Shown: positions 1 through 8,783, counted from the first letter of the stretch. The stretch is 64,000 bases of DNA from Flavobacterium sp. CYK-55 (GCF_018413465.1 NZ_JAHCDK010000003.1:62001-126000); one strand, 5' to 3'. The notes: generated by a model not told the origin, from the sequence alone. Numbers and translations are program-made.

Positions 1-857
1 TCATCATATACCCTAATCTGAATCATAGCGCCCATATAAGTACGGTGTACCAACGCATTTAACAGCATTTCGCGCAGGGCGGCAACAGGATAGGTCTCTT
101 TTTCTATGCGTTGCAATCCTTCAAAAACAATAGGTTTGGTTAAGAATTTGGCATTTAGTAGTTCAGGAACCTGACTTAATAATTCTAATAGATTCCCTTC
201 TAAAACTTCCTGAAATCGTAAATCAGCATCGGTACTGCCAAAGCGACCAATTTTAACTTTACAGTTCGGATAAAACCGGTTGGGGTCTTTTCCAAACAAA
301 ATAAGCGCGGCACGCTTGATTTGGTTTCCGTGGGCCAATCGAAGTTTTTCTAAGGTTTCTGGTAAAGGTAAATCCAGTAGGTCTTTGGGTAAACGACCGC
401 TAACCGCGGCCTCCTTTTTAAAAAAAGCCACGCTTTCAGGGGCAATATCAGCAAGACTCGCACTTTCTTCCATCACATCATCCCAAGTCTTTCCGGCTTT
501 TTTGAGTAGGAATTCATTGAGTTCTACCCCGGTTAATTCTATTTTGGTACTGCCGGTTCGATAATAGTAGCGACCTCTTAGCGAAACCGGAACCGTATAC
601 GGGTTTACTTTTATTTGAATGTATTTCTTTGTTGCTTCCTCAAGCAATTGTACATCACAAACAATACCCATATAATTGCGTATTTTGGCCGGAATGTCTT
701 CTAAAAGCTTTTGATAGTTATCTAAATGCACTACCTCACCCGCATCATTTTTACCAATATAGATGGTACCTCCAATAGCATTGGCAAAACCACAAATCCA
801 TTTTAGGTAGTCGTCATGCCAGGATTGCTTCCATTCTATATTTTGCGATTCGCTCAT
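1..857 (-). CDS. AlbA_2/Schlafen-type ATP-binding protein (C-terminus beyond window)
   Basis: An open frame starts at the ATG at 855-857 and runs off the left edge, giving about 285 residues. Near the N-terminus it reads NIEWKQSW followed by GFANAIGGTIYIG, the hallmark of the AlbA_2 (Schlafen-like) domain. Near the edge it reads ALREMLLNALVHRTY, as at the start of the GHKL-like ATPase half of this family. It is 66 bp downstream of the second DUF262 gene on the same strand, so it is probably the last visible gene of the hsdM-hsdS-DUF262-DUF262 operon. Genes of this type are common between type I restriction subunits (the 'Rlo', R-linked ORF, class). The role is inferred as defence-associated DNA or RNA sensing; the exact function is unknown. 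Its base composition is nearer to hsdM than to the AT-rich DUF262 genes. Confidence 0.85.
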   Translation of the reverse strand, partial: MSESQNIEWKQSWHDDYLKWICGFANAIGGTIYIGKNDAGEVVHLDNYQKLLEDIPAKIRNYMGIVCDVQLLEEATKKYIQIKVNPYTVPVSLRGRYYYRTGSTKIELTGVELNEFLLKKAGKTWDDVMEESASLADIAPESVAFFKKEAAVSGRLPKDLLDLPLPETLEKLRLAHGNQIKRAALILFGKDPNRFYPNCKVKIGRFGSTDADLRFQEVLEGNLLELLSQVPELLNAKFLTKPIVFEGLQRIEKETYPVAALREMLLNALVHRTYMGAMIQIRVYD

Positions 858-923
858 GGGGTATGGGTTGGTGTAGTCTATTTTATAATTGTTGGGTTTT
901 GGTGGATTTCATTTTAATACTCA

Positions 924-3068
924 TTAGAAAATATTGTTTGTTTTTAAATACTTGGTAACATTCATCTTCGAATGTTCAAAAAAATTATATTCAGCACCTT
1001 GCCATCTTTGTATATAATGTTGATACTGATATTTGTGATTAAAGAAACAATTAAAATTTTTATCTTTATTTCTATTAAAAATACCAAAATTTTTTCCTTT
1101 AGACCAATTCCAATTATTTATGCTTCTTAATGCTAGTTGATAGACAAATATCTGTTTTATATAATCGTCTTCATTCTTTAAATCTTCAATTTCCTTATAT
1201 TGATCAAAAAAAGTCTTGTTTGTCTGTTCAATATAATTTGCTAACGTTTGATTTGTTTTCAATAGATGAAGATGCTTTAAAAAACTTTTATTTTGTATTA
1301 CCGCCTCTTTATCTGAATTGGGACAGACTACCAAATCATGAACGTTGTAATAGTTCCCTTTTTTAAAATAACCAGACAACAAAAGTAATGACCAAATCTT
1401 GTTAGATATATTATCATTATCTTCAAATAGTATGGCAAACTTTTCAGCAATGCTTTTAAAAATCTCTAAATTAAAATTTTCTACGCTTACATTAGTATAA
1501 TCTCGTTTGTATTCAAAATTTAAAATAGATACCTGATTAAAATAAGATGCCTGAATCAAATGGCCAATTTTTCCTTTGTTTACTGTATGGTCTTCATATT
1601 TCCAGAATAAATCTTCAATCTCATTTCTATTTTTAAAGGCTTTGAATATTCTCAATTTAAAATCGACATCGTTTGTTAATATTGATTTGGAGACTAATGA
1701 TCGCTTTAATAAAGTAATGTCTGCAATATCGTCTGAATTCTCTAAAAGATTGGTCACCATTTTTAATGCATTAATGACCTGTTTGTTAATAGTTTTTCTG
1801 ATTGTAACATCATCTTTATACGTGCTCAAAAAACGAATTAATCTGAAAAGATTTTGATTGTTTATAGGCTTACCTGCATCAATCAACTTTTTGCAATAAA
1901 GAATAGCGGGAAGCAGCAGAAAACACTCCATTTGTTCGATATGCTTTTTTACAGGATGTAACAAGCGCAATGGCAATAGGTCAGTTTTAATGGTGTAGAT
2001 TGTTTCCAGTGTTTTTGTGTCTGCATGGTATTCATTAAAGATATAGTCCAATGCTTTAAAATATTTTTCAAGGATTTCTAAAGTCAAATACTGGTTTTTT
2101 AATTCAATTTCGTCAGCCTGAATTAACCGGATAATCTCTTTTACATTTTCAGCATTTTCATCATCGTCATCGTTGTTAATATCTTCATTTTGTTCAGTCA
2201 TTTCTATAATTTGAACCCATCTTAGAAATTCATTAAACCCAGAGTCTGAATTCGAATTATGGAGACCTTTTCGTTTCCAAAAAAAGTCCTGCCAGTTTTC
2301 CCATTTTTTTCCCCATTCATTTTGCTGATCATCTTTCACCATGATAGATGCCTTTGTCTCCTCATTTTTTGAAAGAGCTTCTCCTCGTGCATTCATGGTT
2401 ATGTATAATTCTTCCCCTTGAGATGTTGCTTCAGTTTTAAAATGCCAAAACCTTACGTAGCTTAATATGTAATCAAAATATATTGTTTTGTCTGCAACAA
2501 AAAAAGAGCATATTATTTCCAATGCTTTAATAATTGCCTTTATAGAAGGATCTTTTTTATAATCATTTAAAAACCATGTTTGTCCTTGCAGATTTAATAA
2601 TTGTTCAACAGTATCGCTCTTTTCTACGAGTTCGAGTAAAAACCTATGTGTTAAATTCCTGACTTTGTAATCAAATGCCATTGAGAGTAATTCTTCATAA
2701 CGAATTAGGTTTAAAAAATCATCTTTTCGGACTTCTTTAATACTGAAGTAAAACAACAATAAGAAAAGTGTGGTAAACCTTTGCTGTCCATCAATTAAAT
2801 TTTCATCTAAAAACCTTTCATTATCTATTGTTACATAATCGGGCTTATAAGTATATAAAAAACCAATGTTTATTTTTGATTTATTTGTTGGGGTACCACA
2901 ACTTAAACAACCATCAGAAGCTTTAGATTTGATATTTTCAATAAAATTGAGTAATACCTTTGGATTATTTCCCCAAACATACTCTCTTTGAATCTCAGGA
3001 ATAATAAAATTGTTCTGAGACAATAGGAATAAAATATTTTGCTCTTTTAAATAATTTTTAGTCTTCAT
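924..3068 (-). CDS. DUF262 domain protein, 714 aa (RloF/GmrS-like)
   Basis: The N-terminal DUF262 fold is visible: IPEIQREYVW at residues 23-32 and DGQQRFTT at 93-100, the two nucleotide-binding signatures of DUF262/GmrS proteins (ParB/sulfiredoxin-like NTPase fold). Unlike its neighbour it shows no clear DUF1524 His/Asn motif; the C-terminal 600 residues are not otherwise recognised. An acidic Asn/Asp-rich stretch lies near residue 285. The start ATG overlaps the stop of the upstream DUF262 gene in an ATGA overlap (3065-3068), indicating translational coupling. The DNA is very AT-rich compared with hsdM. GmrSD proteins are modification-dependent type IV nucleases, and RloF genes are embedded in type I RM loci. 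I infer that this protein works with the 620-aa DUF262-DUF1524 protein as a two-part NTPase/nuclease, but this is not proven. Confidence 0.85.
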   Translation of the reverse strand: MKTKNYLKEQNILFLLSQNNFIIPEIQREYVWGNNPKVLLNFIENIKSKASDGCLSCGTPTNKSKINIGFLYTYKPDYVTIDNERFLDENLIDGQQRFTTLFLLLFYFSIKEVRKDDFLNLIRYEELLSMAFDYKVRNLTHRFLLELVEKSDTVEQLLNLQGQTWFLNDYKKDPSIKAIIKALEIICSFFVADKTIYFDYILSYVRFWHFKTEATSQGEELYITMNARGEALSKNEETKASIMVKDDQQNEWGKKWENWQDFFWKRKGLHNSNSDSGFNEFLRWVQIIEMTEQNEDINNDDDDENAENVKEIIRLIQADEIELKNQYLTLEILEKYFKALDYIFNEYHADTKTLETIYTIKTDLLPLRLLHPVKKHIEQMECFLLLPAILYCKKLIDAGKPINNQNLFRLIRFLSTYKDDVTIRKTINKQVINALKMVTNLLENSDDIADITLLKRSLVSKSILTNDVDFKLRIFKAFKNRNEIEDLFWKYEDHTVNKGKIGHLIQASYFNQVSILNFEYKRDYTNVSVENFNLEIFKSIAEKFAILFEDNDNISNKIWSLLLLSGYFKKGNYYNVHDLVVCPNSDKEAVIQNKSFLKHLHLLKTNQTLANYIEQTNKTFFDQYKEIEDLKNEDDYIKQIFVYQLALRSINNWNWSKGKNFGIFNRNKDKNFNCFFNHKYQYQHYIQRWQGAEYNFFEHSKMNVTKYLKTNNIF

Positions 3069-4927
3069 ACCTGCTCGTGTTTTTTCTGCACAAAAGCCTC
3101 TAATGACAATGCTATTTTGTTAGCATTATTAGCAATGTCGTTCATCGTCCAATCATTTAAATCTTCTGATGAATTTAGTTGTTTAGTAAATACTTTTAAT
3201 GTGTGTTGTCTAACATATTTCCCTAGCTGGGTATTTTTTATCACGCTAGCTCTTTTGTCAATATAATAATCATTACCAAAACCTCTGTTTATACTATAAT
3301 GTAGTAAAACTAAATTCCCAATAGAATTGATATTGGTTTCCTCATGAATTTTTTTAGACAAATTATTTAAAATTTCTTCCTTTTCATATTCATCCAATTC
3401 CATCCATTCCTCCTCGGTTTCTGTCAATTCAGTTAAATTTAATTTTCGTAAGTAGGAGTTGATTAATCCATGAGCATCATTATTTTTTAATTCTTTTATG
3501 CTTTTGGGAGTAGCAGGATATATATGCTCTTTATCTTCATCATTTTTCTTAAAATGGGTCGATTTTAAAAATGGTAAGTACTCATTTTCTGAAAGGTCAA
3601 TAATATCTAATAAGACGAGTGTTTTTTCAAGTTGTTTACTGTCATACCAATTTGTTTTCTCACCTGTATTATAATCAAGTATTTTCCCTTTCCAATATTC
3701 AAATCCTTGCTTAGGCTTGCCCTCAACGCCAAATGCTGTGACCGTAACTAATCTTTTCAATTCATTTTTAAATTGATCACGGGTATTGGATTTATTATTC
3801 CAGAAATTTACAATACTTCTGAAGTTAAAAGTAGGGCTGTTGCTAGCCAAATAACCTAAGTAATGATATATTGTCCTATCATCATACCAATCAACCAGAG
3901 TTCTGTGAAGTGATAAAATATCGTGATACAGTTTTAAAGCACTGATCTTTTTTGTTTCAAAATATTTCAGCTTTACTGATTTATATTTATTTTCAACATC
4001 ACTATATTCTTTTTTAAGACTTTGCAGCCATAAACTGTATAATAGGTTAATAGCATTAATATTAAAATCAAAACTTATGGTCTCCTCAGCATCCGTAAAT
4101 ATTTTCACGAATGGAAGAAAAAACTCTTTCACATTTTCCTGATTCCACCATTGATTTATCTCGTCCAGTTCCCATCCAATTCGTATTCTTCTTTCGTTTA
4201 ATCTAACAACATCCTTAATATTTTTCGGGTCATAGAGTTCCATTTCTTGTTTGGCAACTCTGGTAATCAAAATGGCACGTATCAGGTCAGCTCCATCCAA
4301 AGGGACTTTTCCGGTGTTTAAATTCATAAACAACTCCTGCTCTGAGATATTTTCTATTCTGTTTATAATCAGCTTTACATTGTTTAGAATTTTGCTTTTA
4401 AAACTTTCCTTGTTTACATTAGGATTCATAGTAAACCAATGCTGAAAAGTTTTAATAGCATTATACATAAAGAAAATGTCCTGAAAATCAAAATCACTAC
4501 CTTTTTCTTCAACAAAATTCTGAAAATCGGTGCTCTCTAAAACTGATTCTAAAAATTCTGATTCAGTAATGAGCAGTTGAATAAAATTATTGGATGTTTC
4601 TCTTACTGCATATATTAATTTCCCTTCTACCTTTTCATATACACCTAAATAAGTAAGCAGTAGCGCAATAGTGGTTAGTCTTTGTTGTCCATCAACAACA
4701 TTTATTTTCTCCTTGGTATCTTTTTGAGATACCAATGTTATATTTTGCAGACAGTAAAATAAGTCTTCATCGCCATCTGTTTCAAAATCATTGATATCAT
4801 TCAGTAGCTGCTCAATTTGTTGTGCACTCCACTTGTAGCCCCTTTGATATTCTGGGATATTGTATTGCTGCCCAACATTGAGATAACTGCCAAAAACTTG
4901 ATTTACACTATAGATTAGTTCTGCCAT
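3065..4927 (-). CDS. DUF262-DUF1524 protein, 620 aa (GmrSD-like nuclease)
   Basis: IPEYQRGYKW at residues 24-33 and DGQQRLTT at 79-86 mark the DUF262 NTPase domain. The C-terminus carries EHIYP starting at about residue 467 and NSIGNLVLLHYSIN at about 534-547, the paired motifs of DUF1524, an HNH-like (His-Me finger) nuclease domain. The length and order match single-chain GmrSD type IV restriction enzymes, which cleave glucosylated or otherwise modified phage DNA in an NTP-dependent way. It starts 2 bp after the hsdS stop and overlaps the next DUF262 gene by 4 bp, so it is part of the RM operon. Two unlike DUF262 genes in tandem inside a type I RM operon suggest a combined defence: methylation-guided restriction of unmodified DNA plus attack on modified DNA. 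The target is inferred, not shown. Confidence 0.88.
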   Translation of the reverse strand: MAELIYSVNQVFGSYLNVGQQYNIPEYQRGYKWSAQQIEQLLNDINDFETDGDEDLFYCLQNITLVSQKDTKEKINVVDGQQRLTTIALLLTYLGVYEKVEGKLIYAVRETSNNFIQLLITESEFLESVLESTDFQNFVEEKGSDFDFQDIFFMYNAIKTFQHWFTMNPNVNKESFKSKILNNVKLIINRIENISEQELFMNLNTGKVPLDGADLIRAILITRVAKQEMELYDPKNIKDVVRLNERRIRIGWELDEINQWWNQENVKEFFLPFVKIFTDAEETISFDFNINAINLLYSLWLQSLKKEYSDVENKYKSVKLKYFETKKISALKLYHDILSLHRTLVDWYDDRTIYHYLGYLASNSPTFNFRSIVNFWNNKSNTRDQFKNELKRLVTVTAFGVEGKPKQGFEYWKGKILDYNTGEKTNWYDSKQLEKTLVLLDIIDLSENEYLPFLKSTHFKKNDEDKEHIYPATPKSIKELKNNDAHGLINSYLRKLNLTELTETEEEWMELDEYEKEEILNNLSKKIHEETNINSIGNLVLLHYSINRGFGNDYYIDKRASVIKNTQLGKYVRQHTLKVFTKQLNSSEDLNDWTMNDIANNANKIALSLEAFVQKKHEQV

Positions 4928-4929
4928 GA

Positions 4930-6129
4930 CTAGTTTTCTATAGTTTCTAATTTACCCTCAACTTTAGCCATCTTACCCAACAACAACTCCTTCAACTCCT
5001 CTAGTTTTTGATTTTCTTTTGTTAATACGGCTTGTGATTTATTTATTGGGTTTAAACTTTTTTCAAATTTTTCTAATAAATCTTCATTTGGGAGTACAAT
5101 GGGTAGTGATTGAACATTATACATTGGCAACTTACCCTGAACTCCACCAACAGTTCTTAATTCAATTTCTTGTTTACCTAAAGGTGAAATTAGATAGTAA
5201 TATATATAGTCAGAATGGACAGTTTTAAAGTTTGTTAATCTATAACAATTCTCGGTGAGATTAGCTTCATCCAAAGAGCTATCAATTATATTTACAAGTC
5301 CTATTGTACCTACAATCGAAATTATAATATCACCATTTTGAACAATATATCGAGATATTGACTTTTGAATATCATCTGCAACATATTGGAATGAATTATT
5401 CAAAACAACAAATTTCTTTTTTGTCATGTCAGCAACTTTAATGTACGGATTACCATTTTTGTTATCATTAAGTTCTTCACCTTTCGGTAATCTTTTACCT
5501 CCTTTGATATCGCAAAAATCCTGAAGCTTCTTTATTTCCCACCCCTCAGGCAAATTCTCTAAATCAATCCCCTCCACAAACCACTGCTTATAAATTGTCT
5601 GTGCCGTCTGTTCTAATGTAGCAATCAATTGATTATTTAAATCAATACGCTTTTGAAGTGTGTGGTATTCGTTAACCAATTGTTGTTGTTGTTCAGGTGT
5701 AGGGATTTTAATTGGAATTTCACAAAAGGTATCCCATGATATTCCACCACGGACATCGCCACCGCTCACATAACCAACATAACGATCAGTTTCACTTCTA
5801 AACAACCACATTTTTAAGTACTCTGGTAACAGCTCGTTCTTGTCTTTTGGTTCGAATACATAATATGCAGAAGAAATTAAAGAAGCTTCATTCTCTAAGT
5901 ATAAGTCAACTGGTAATTTTTCATCTCTACCAACGCTCATTAACTTACAAGCTAATTGATTTTTAGTAATTAACTTATAGTTGGACATGTCAGTCCCAAT
6001 AATATTTGCAACCGATTTTATGAATTTTTTTTCGATGCTAACACCGATAAGATTGGTAACTGATAAATCCGTGTTTTTGACATTAACTTCTTTTATATAG
6101 TCACCCAACTTTTTATAACTTGATGTCAT
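4930..6129 (-). CDS. hsdS: Type I restriction-modification specificity subunit HsdS
   Basis: This 399-residue protein has the standard HsdS layout: target-recognition domain 1 (about 1-140), a central conserved helix region beginning IPTPEQQQQLVNEY (about 143-185, ending IYKQWFV), target-recognition domain 2 beginning LPEGWEIKKLQD, and a C-terminal helix (KENQKLEELKELLLGKM). It sets the bipartite DNA sequence recognised by the HsdM2S methylase and the HsdR complex. The gene overlaps hsdM by 17 bp and is followed after 2 bp by the DUF262-DUF1524 gene. It is more AT-rich than hsdM, as usual for the fast-evolving specificity subunit. The recognition site cannot be predicted here. No second hsdS copy or inverted shuffling half-gene is visible nearby. 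Confidence 0.95.
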   Translation of the reverse strand: MTSSYKKLGDYIKEVNVKNTDLSVTNLIGVSIEKKFIKSVANIIGTDMSNYKLITKNQLACKLMSVGRDEKLPVDLYLENEASLISSAYYVFEPKDKNELLPEYLKMWLFRSETDRYVGYVSGGDVRGGISWDTFCEIPIKIPTPEQQQQLVNEYHTLQKRIDLNNQLIATLEQTAQTIYKQWFVEGIDLENLPEGWEIKKLQDFCDIKGGKRLPKGEELNDNKNGNPYIKVADMTKKKFVVLNNSFQYVADDIQKSISRYIVQNGDIIISIVGTIGLVNIIDSSLDEANLTENCYRLTNFKTVHSDYIYYYLISPLGKQEIELRTVGGVQGKLPMYNVQSLPIVLPNEDLLEKFEKSLNPINKSQAVLTKENQKLEELKELLLGKMAKVEGKLETIEN

Positions 6130-7714
6130 ACCCTAATTCCTTAAAAACGGTTAGTAAATCGTCTTTTGACTTCGCTTCTTCCCGCAACAAATCGGTCATT
6201 TCCTGCTGTAAGGCTTTCATCTTACTGTCATAGTCTACCTGCTCATCGCGGTTTACAAAGGCTATGTATTTGCTGGGTACTAAAGAGTAGTCTTTGGTAG
6301 CTACTTCTTGTTTGGTAGCACTGTAGCAAAACTCATCTTCATTTGTATAGGCCTCTTTATCGGTTTGCCAAGTGTGATATGTTTTAGCGATGTCACGAAC
6401 TTCTTCTTCAGAAAACTGGGTAAATTTCTTTTCAAATGGGATTCCTTTTTGGCGTAAATCAAAAAACAGTATTTCATTTTGACGGTCGCGGTAGTTACGT
6501 GTTTCTTCGGGTAATACTACTGTTCTTGCTTTTTTATTTTTATTTAAGATCCATAGTGTTACACTAATACCAGTAGTATAAAACATGTTTTGAGGCAAAA
6601 TCACAATCGCTTCTACCAAATCATTTTCAATCAGTTTTTTGCGTATTTCGTATTCGGTGCCACTGCCACTTAAAGCGCCATTGGCCAAGATAAAACCGGC
6701 TACGCCATTTTCAGAGAGTTTGCTCACCATGTTTAAGATCCAACCGTAGTTGGCATTGCTGGTAGGAGGTACGTCATAGCCTCGCCAACGCGGGTCATCG
6801 GTGAGCTCATCGGCCGCACGCCAGTCTTTTTGGTTAAAGGGCGGGTTGGCCATGATAAAGTCGGCCTTTAAATCGGGGTGTTGGTCTTTGCCAAAGGTAT
6901 CGGCAGGTACATCGCCCAAGTTGGCGGCAATACCCCGTATGGCCAAGTTCATCTTGGCCAGTTTATAGGTGGTTGCTGTATATTCTTGGCCGTATATAGA
7001 AATCTCTTTTTTGTTGCCGTGGTGGCTTTCAATAAACTTAATACTCTGTACAAACATTCCGCCTGAGCCACAAGCAGGGTCGTAAATCGTTCCTTTGTAG
7101 GGTTCTATCATTTCGGCGATGAGGTTGACGATGCTTTTTGGGGTGTAGAATTCGCCTTTTCCTTTTCCTTCGGCCAAGGCAAACTTGCTTAAAAAGTATT
7201 CGTACACGCGGCCAACAATGTCTTGTTCCTTATCGCGTAGGGTGTCAATGTTGTTAATGGTATCGAGTAGGGCTGCCAATTTGCTCACATCCATATTCAG
7301 GCGCGAGAAGTAATTGTCAGGCAATGCCCCTTTGAGCGAAGGGTTGTTTTTTTCGATGGTATGCAGTGCCGTATCAATCTTTAAAGCAATATCGGCTTGT
7401 TTGGAGTTTTCTGTAATGGTACTCCAACGCGCTTCTTCGGGCAGATAAAAGATGTTCTGCATGTTGTAGAACTCTTTCATCTCGAGGAATTTTTCTTTAC
7501 CCTCGGCTATGAGCTCTTTACGGCGTTCGTTAAATTTATCACCGGCAAATTTTAAAAAGATAAGCCCCAATACTACGTGTTTGTATTCAGATGATTCAAC
7601 CGTGCCTCGGAGTTTGTTGGCTGAATCCCAAAGGGTTTCTTCAATTGATTTTTCTTTTTTTGCCTTTACTTGTTTTGTCATTTTTAATTCATCTTGTTTG
7701 CTCAAACCTACCAA
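6113..7714 (-). CDS. hsdM: Type I restriction-modification N6-adenine methyltransferase HsdM
   Basis: Motif I (DPACGSGGMF, residues 212-221) binds S-adenosylmethionine and motif IV NPPF (290-293) is the catalytic amino-methyltransferase motif; the N-terminal HsdM helical domain (SIEETLWDSANKLRGTVESS) is intact. At up to 533 aa the length is typical. An internal ATG at 7681 (12th codon, MTKQVK) is an equally good start and better matches family N-termini. The protein methylates adenine with HsdS and forms the restriction complex with HsdR, which is not in the window. GC content is visibly higher than in hsdS and the DUF262 genes. A GC-rich hairpin (GCGCCC/GGGCGC, 7741-7761) lies 27 bp upstream of the outer ATG. 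I found no TAnnTTTG promoter close upstream. Confidence 0.95.
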   Translation of the reverse strand: MVGLSKQDELKMTKQVKAKKEKSIEETLWDSANKLRGTVESSEYKHVVLGLIFLKFAGDKFNERRKELIAEGKEKFLEMKEFYNMQNIFYLPEEARWSTITENSKQADIALKIDTALHTIEKNNPSLKGALPDNYFSRLNMDVSKLAALLDTINNIDTLRDKEQDIVGRVYEYFLSKFALAEGKGKGEFYTPKSIVNLIAEMIEPYKGTIYDPACGSGGMFVQSIKFIESHHGNKKEISIYGQEYTATTYKLAKMNLAIRGIAANLGDVPADTFGKDQHPDLKADFIMANPPFNQKDWRAADELTDDPRWRGYDVPPTSNANYGWILNMVSKLSENGVAGFILANGALSGSGTEYEIRKKLIENDLVEAIVILPQNMFYTTGISVTLWILNKNKKARTVVLPEETRNYRDRQNEILFFDLRQKGIPFEKKFTQFSEEEVRDIAKTYHTWQTDKEAYTNEDEFCYSATKQEVATKDYSLVPSKYIAFVNRDEQVDYDSKMKALQQEMTDLLREEAKSKDDLLTVFKELGYDIKL

Positions 7715-7909
7715 ATTTCTCCCACACCCCCAAGTACTCGCGCCCTTATTTTTCGGGCGCTTTCACGCATCTGCCACCACGGTTTGCTAGGGGTAGTGCC
7801 CATCAAAAACGCTCAGAAAAATATTTTGTACACAATATTACAGCATATTCGCACATGCTTTATTAGGGTTTTCCCTAATTGTGGAGGGGATTTTACGGAA
7901 GTGTTTAGA

Positions 7910-7951
7910 GATTAACGATTAACGATTGTTGATTTTTGATTGTTGATTTTT
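7910..7951. repeat. Six GATTNNN heptamers, left copy of an inverted 32-bp word
   Basis: Six consecutive heptamers with a fixed GATT and a variable triplet (AAC, AAC, GTT, TTT, GTT, TTT). Positions 7910-7941 occur again as an exact reverse complement at 13466-13497, about 5.5 kb away at the other end of the repeat-rich segment. Confidence 0.85.
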
Positions 7952-7988
7952 TGAATTGTGTAATCGTCAAGCTTTCTGTTCTCTCATA

Positions 7989-8039
7989 CCCGATAGCGTG
8001 GATTTGCCAACTGTGTTAATACTATTTGCTGCTATCGGG
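7989..8039. repeat. 9-bp inverted repeat CCCGATAGC/GCTATCGGG
   Basis: Perfect 9-bp arms at 7989-7997 and 8031-8039 around a 33-nt AT-rich centre. It could form a hairpin; its role is unknown. Confidence 0.6.
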
Positions 8040-8076
8040 CATAGGCAGTCAGCGTCTCAGGCACTCAGCTAATTAC

Positions 8077-8104
8077 GAATTACGAATTAGGAATTAAGAA
8101 TTAG
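8077..8104. repeat. Four GAATTNN heptamers
   Basis: Four in-phase heptamers GAATTAC, GAATTAG, GAATTAA, GAATTAG, preceded by a partial unit. The same heptamer family recurs in the same orientation at 13263-13325 and 13386-13413. Confidence 0.8.
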
Positions 8105-8167
8105 GTTTCAGACTAAGCTTCGTAACTTTTTTAGCCCGTTGGGCTTTGGGGTAGAAGGGATGATTTT

Positions 8168-8594
8168 ATGTTGTATGTTGTATGTTGAATGTTGAATGTT
8201 GAATGTTGAATGTTGTATGTTGAATGTTGTATGTTGAATGTTGTATGTTGAATGTTGTATGTTGAATGTTGTATGTTGAATGTTGAATGTTGTATGTTGA
8301 ATGTTGTATGTTGTATGTTGAATGTTGTATGTTGTATGTTGAATGTTGAATGTTGTATGTTGAATGTTGTATGTTGAATGTTGTATGTTGTATGTTGAAT
8401 GTTGTATGTTGAATGTTGTATGTTGTATGTTGTATGTTGTATGTTGAATGTTGTATGTTGAATGTTGTATGTTGAATGTTGTATGTTGTATGTTGAATGT
8501 TGAATGTTGTATGTTGTATGTTGAATGTTGAATGTTGTATGTTGAATGTTGTATGTTGAATGTTGTATGTTGTATGTTGTATGTTGTATGTTGA
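8168..8594. repeat. 61-unit heptamer array ATGTTG(A/T)
   Basis: Sixty-one uninterrupted 7-bp units in perfect phase. The only variation is the seventh base, which is T in 33 units and A in 28, in an irregular order. Because no reverse-strand codon of the unit is a stop, it creates a 158-codon artefactual frame of repeating NIQHTTY/NIQHST; this is not a gene. It lies between hsdM and the XRE regulator. Confidence 0.95.
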
Positions 8595-8673
8595 ATGAGC
8601 TACACACTACAAAGAATCGTCAGGAACTCAGAAGTTAGAATTAATGACACGCTTCATTCGTGGAGCGCAGTAT

Positions 8674-8753
8674 CTCAGCTTCTCAGTCACTCAGGTACTC
8701 AGTATCTCAGCTTCTCAGTATCTCAGCTTCTCAGTCACTCAGCATCTCAGTCA
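8674..8753. repeat. Ten CTCAGNNN octamers
   Basis: Ten consecutive 8-bp units with an invariant CTCAG and a free triplet (CTT, TCA, GTA, TAT, CTT, TAT, CTT, TCA, CAT, TCA), preceded by one degenerate unit, CGCAGTAT. The family recurs at 8056-8070, 13512-13543 and just before kdsB. Confidence 0.9.
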
Positions 8754-8783
8754 CTAACATCATCGCGATCTGCAAAATTTTTT

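Larger units (their letters stand above)
7715..8167. other. Non-coding stretch upstream of hsdM with short repeats
   Basis: No convincing gene. It holds a 6-bp GC-rich hairpin at 7741-7761, a GATTNNN heptamer run (7910-7951), a 9-bp inverted repeat (7989-7997/8031-8039), two CTCAGNNN octamers near 8056-8070, four GAATTNN heptamers (8077-8104) and an AGCCC/GGGCT hairpin (8133-8145). Open frames of 73-93 codons around 7510-7915 lack protein-like composition and overlap hsdM or repeats. Confidence 0.6.

Noticed and set aside
7509-7915. Three plus-strand frames of 73-93 codons near the hsdM start
   Set aside because: They overlap hsdM antisense or lie in the non-coding leader and have no domain-like pattern.
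8131-8607. 158-codon open frame of repeated NIQHTTY/NIQHST on the minus strand
   Set aside because: It is a by-product of the 7-bp array, which contains no stop codon in this orientation; no coding signal beyond the repeat.
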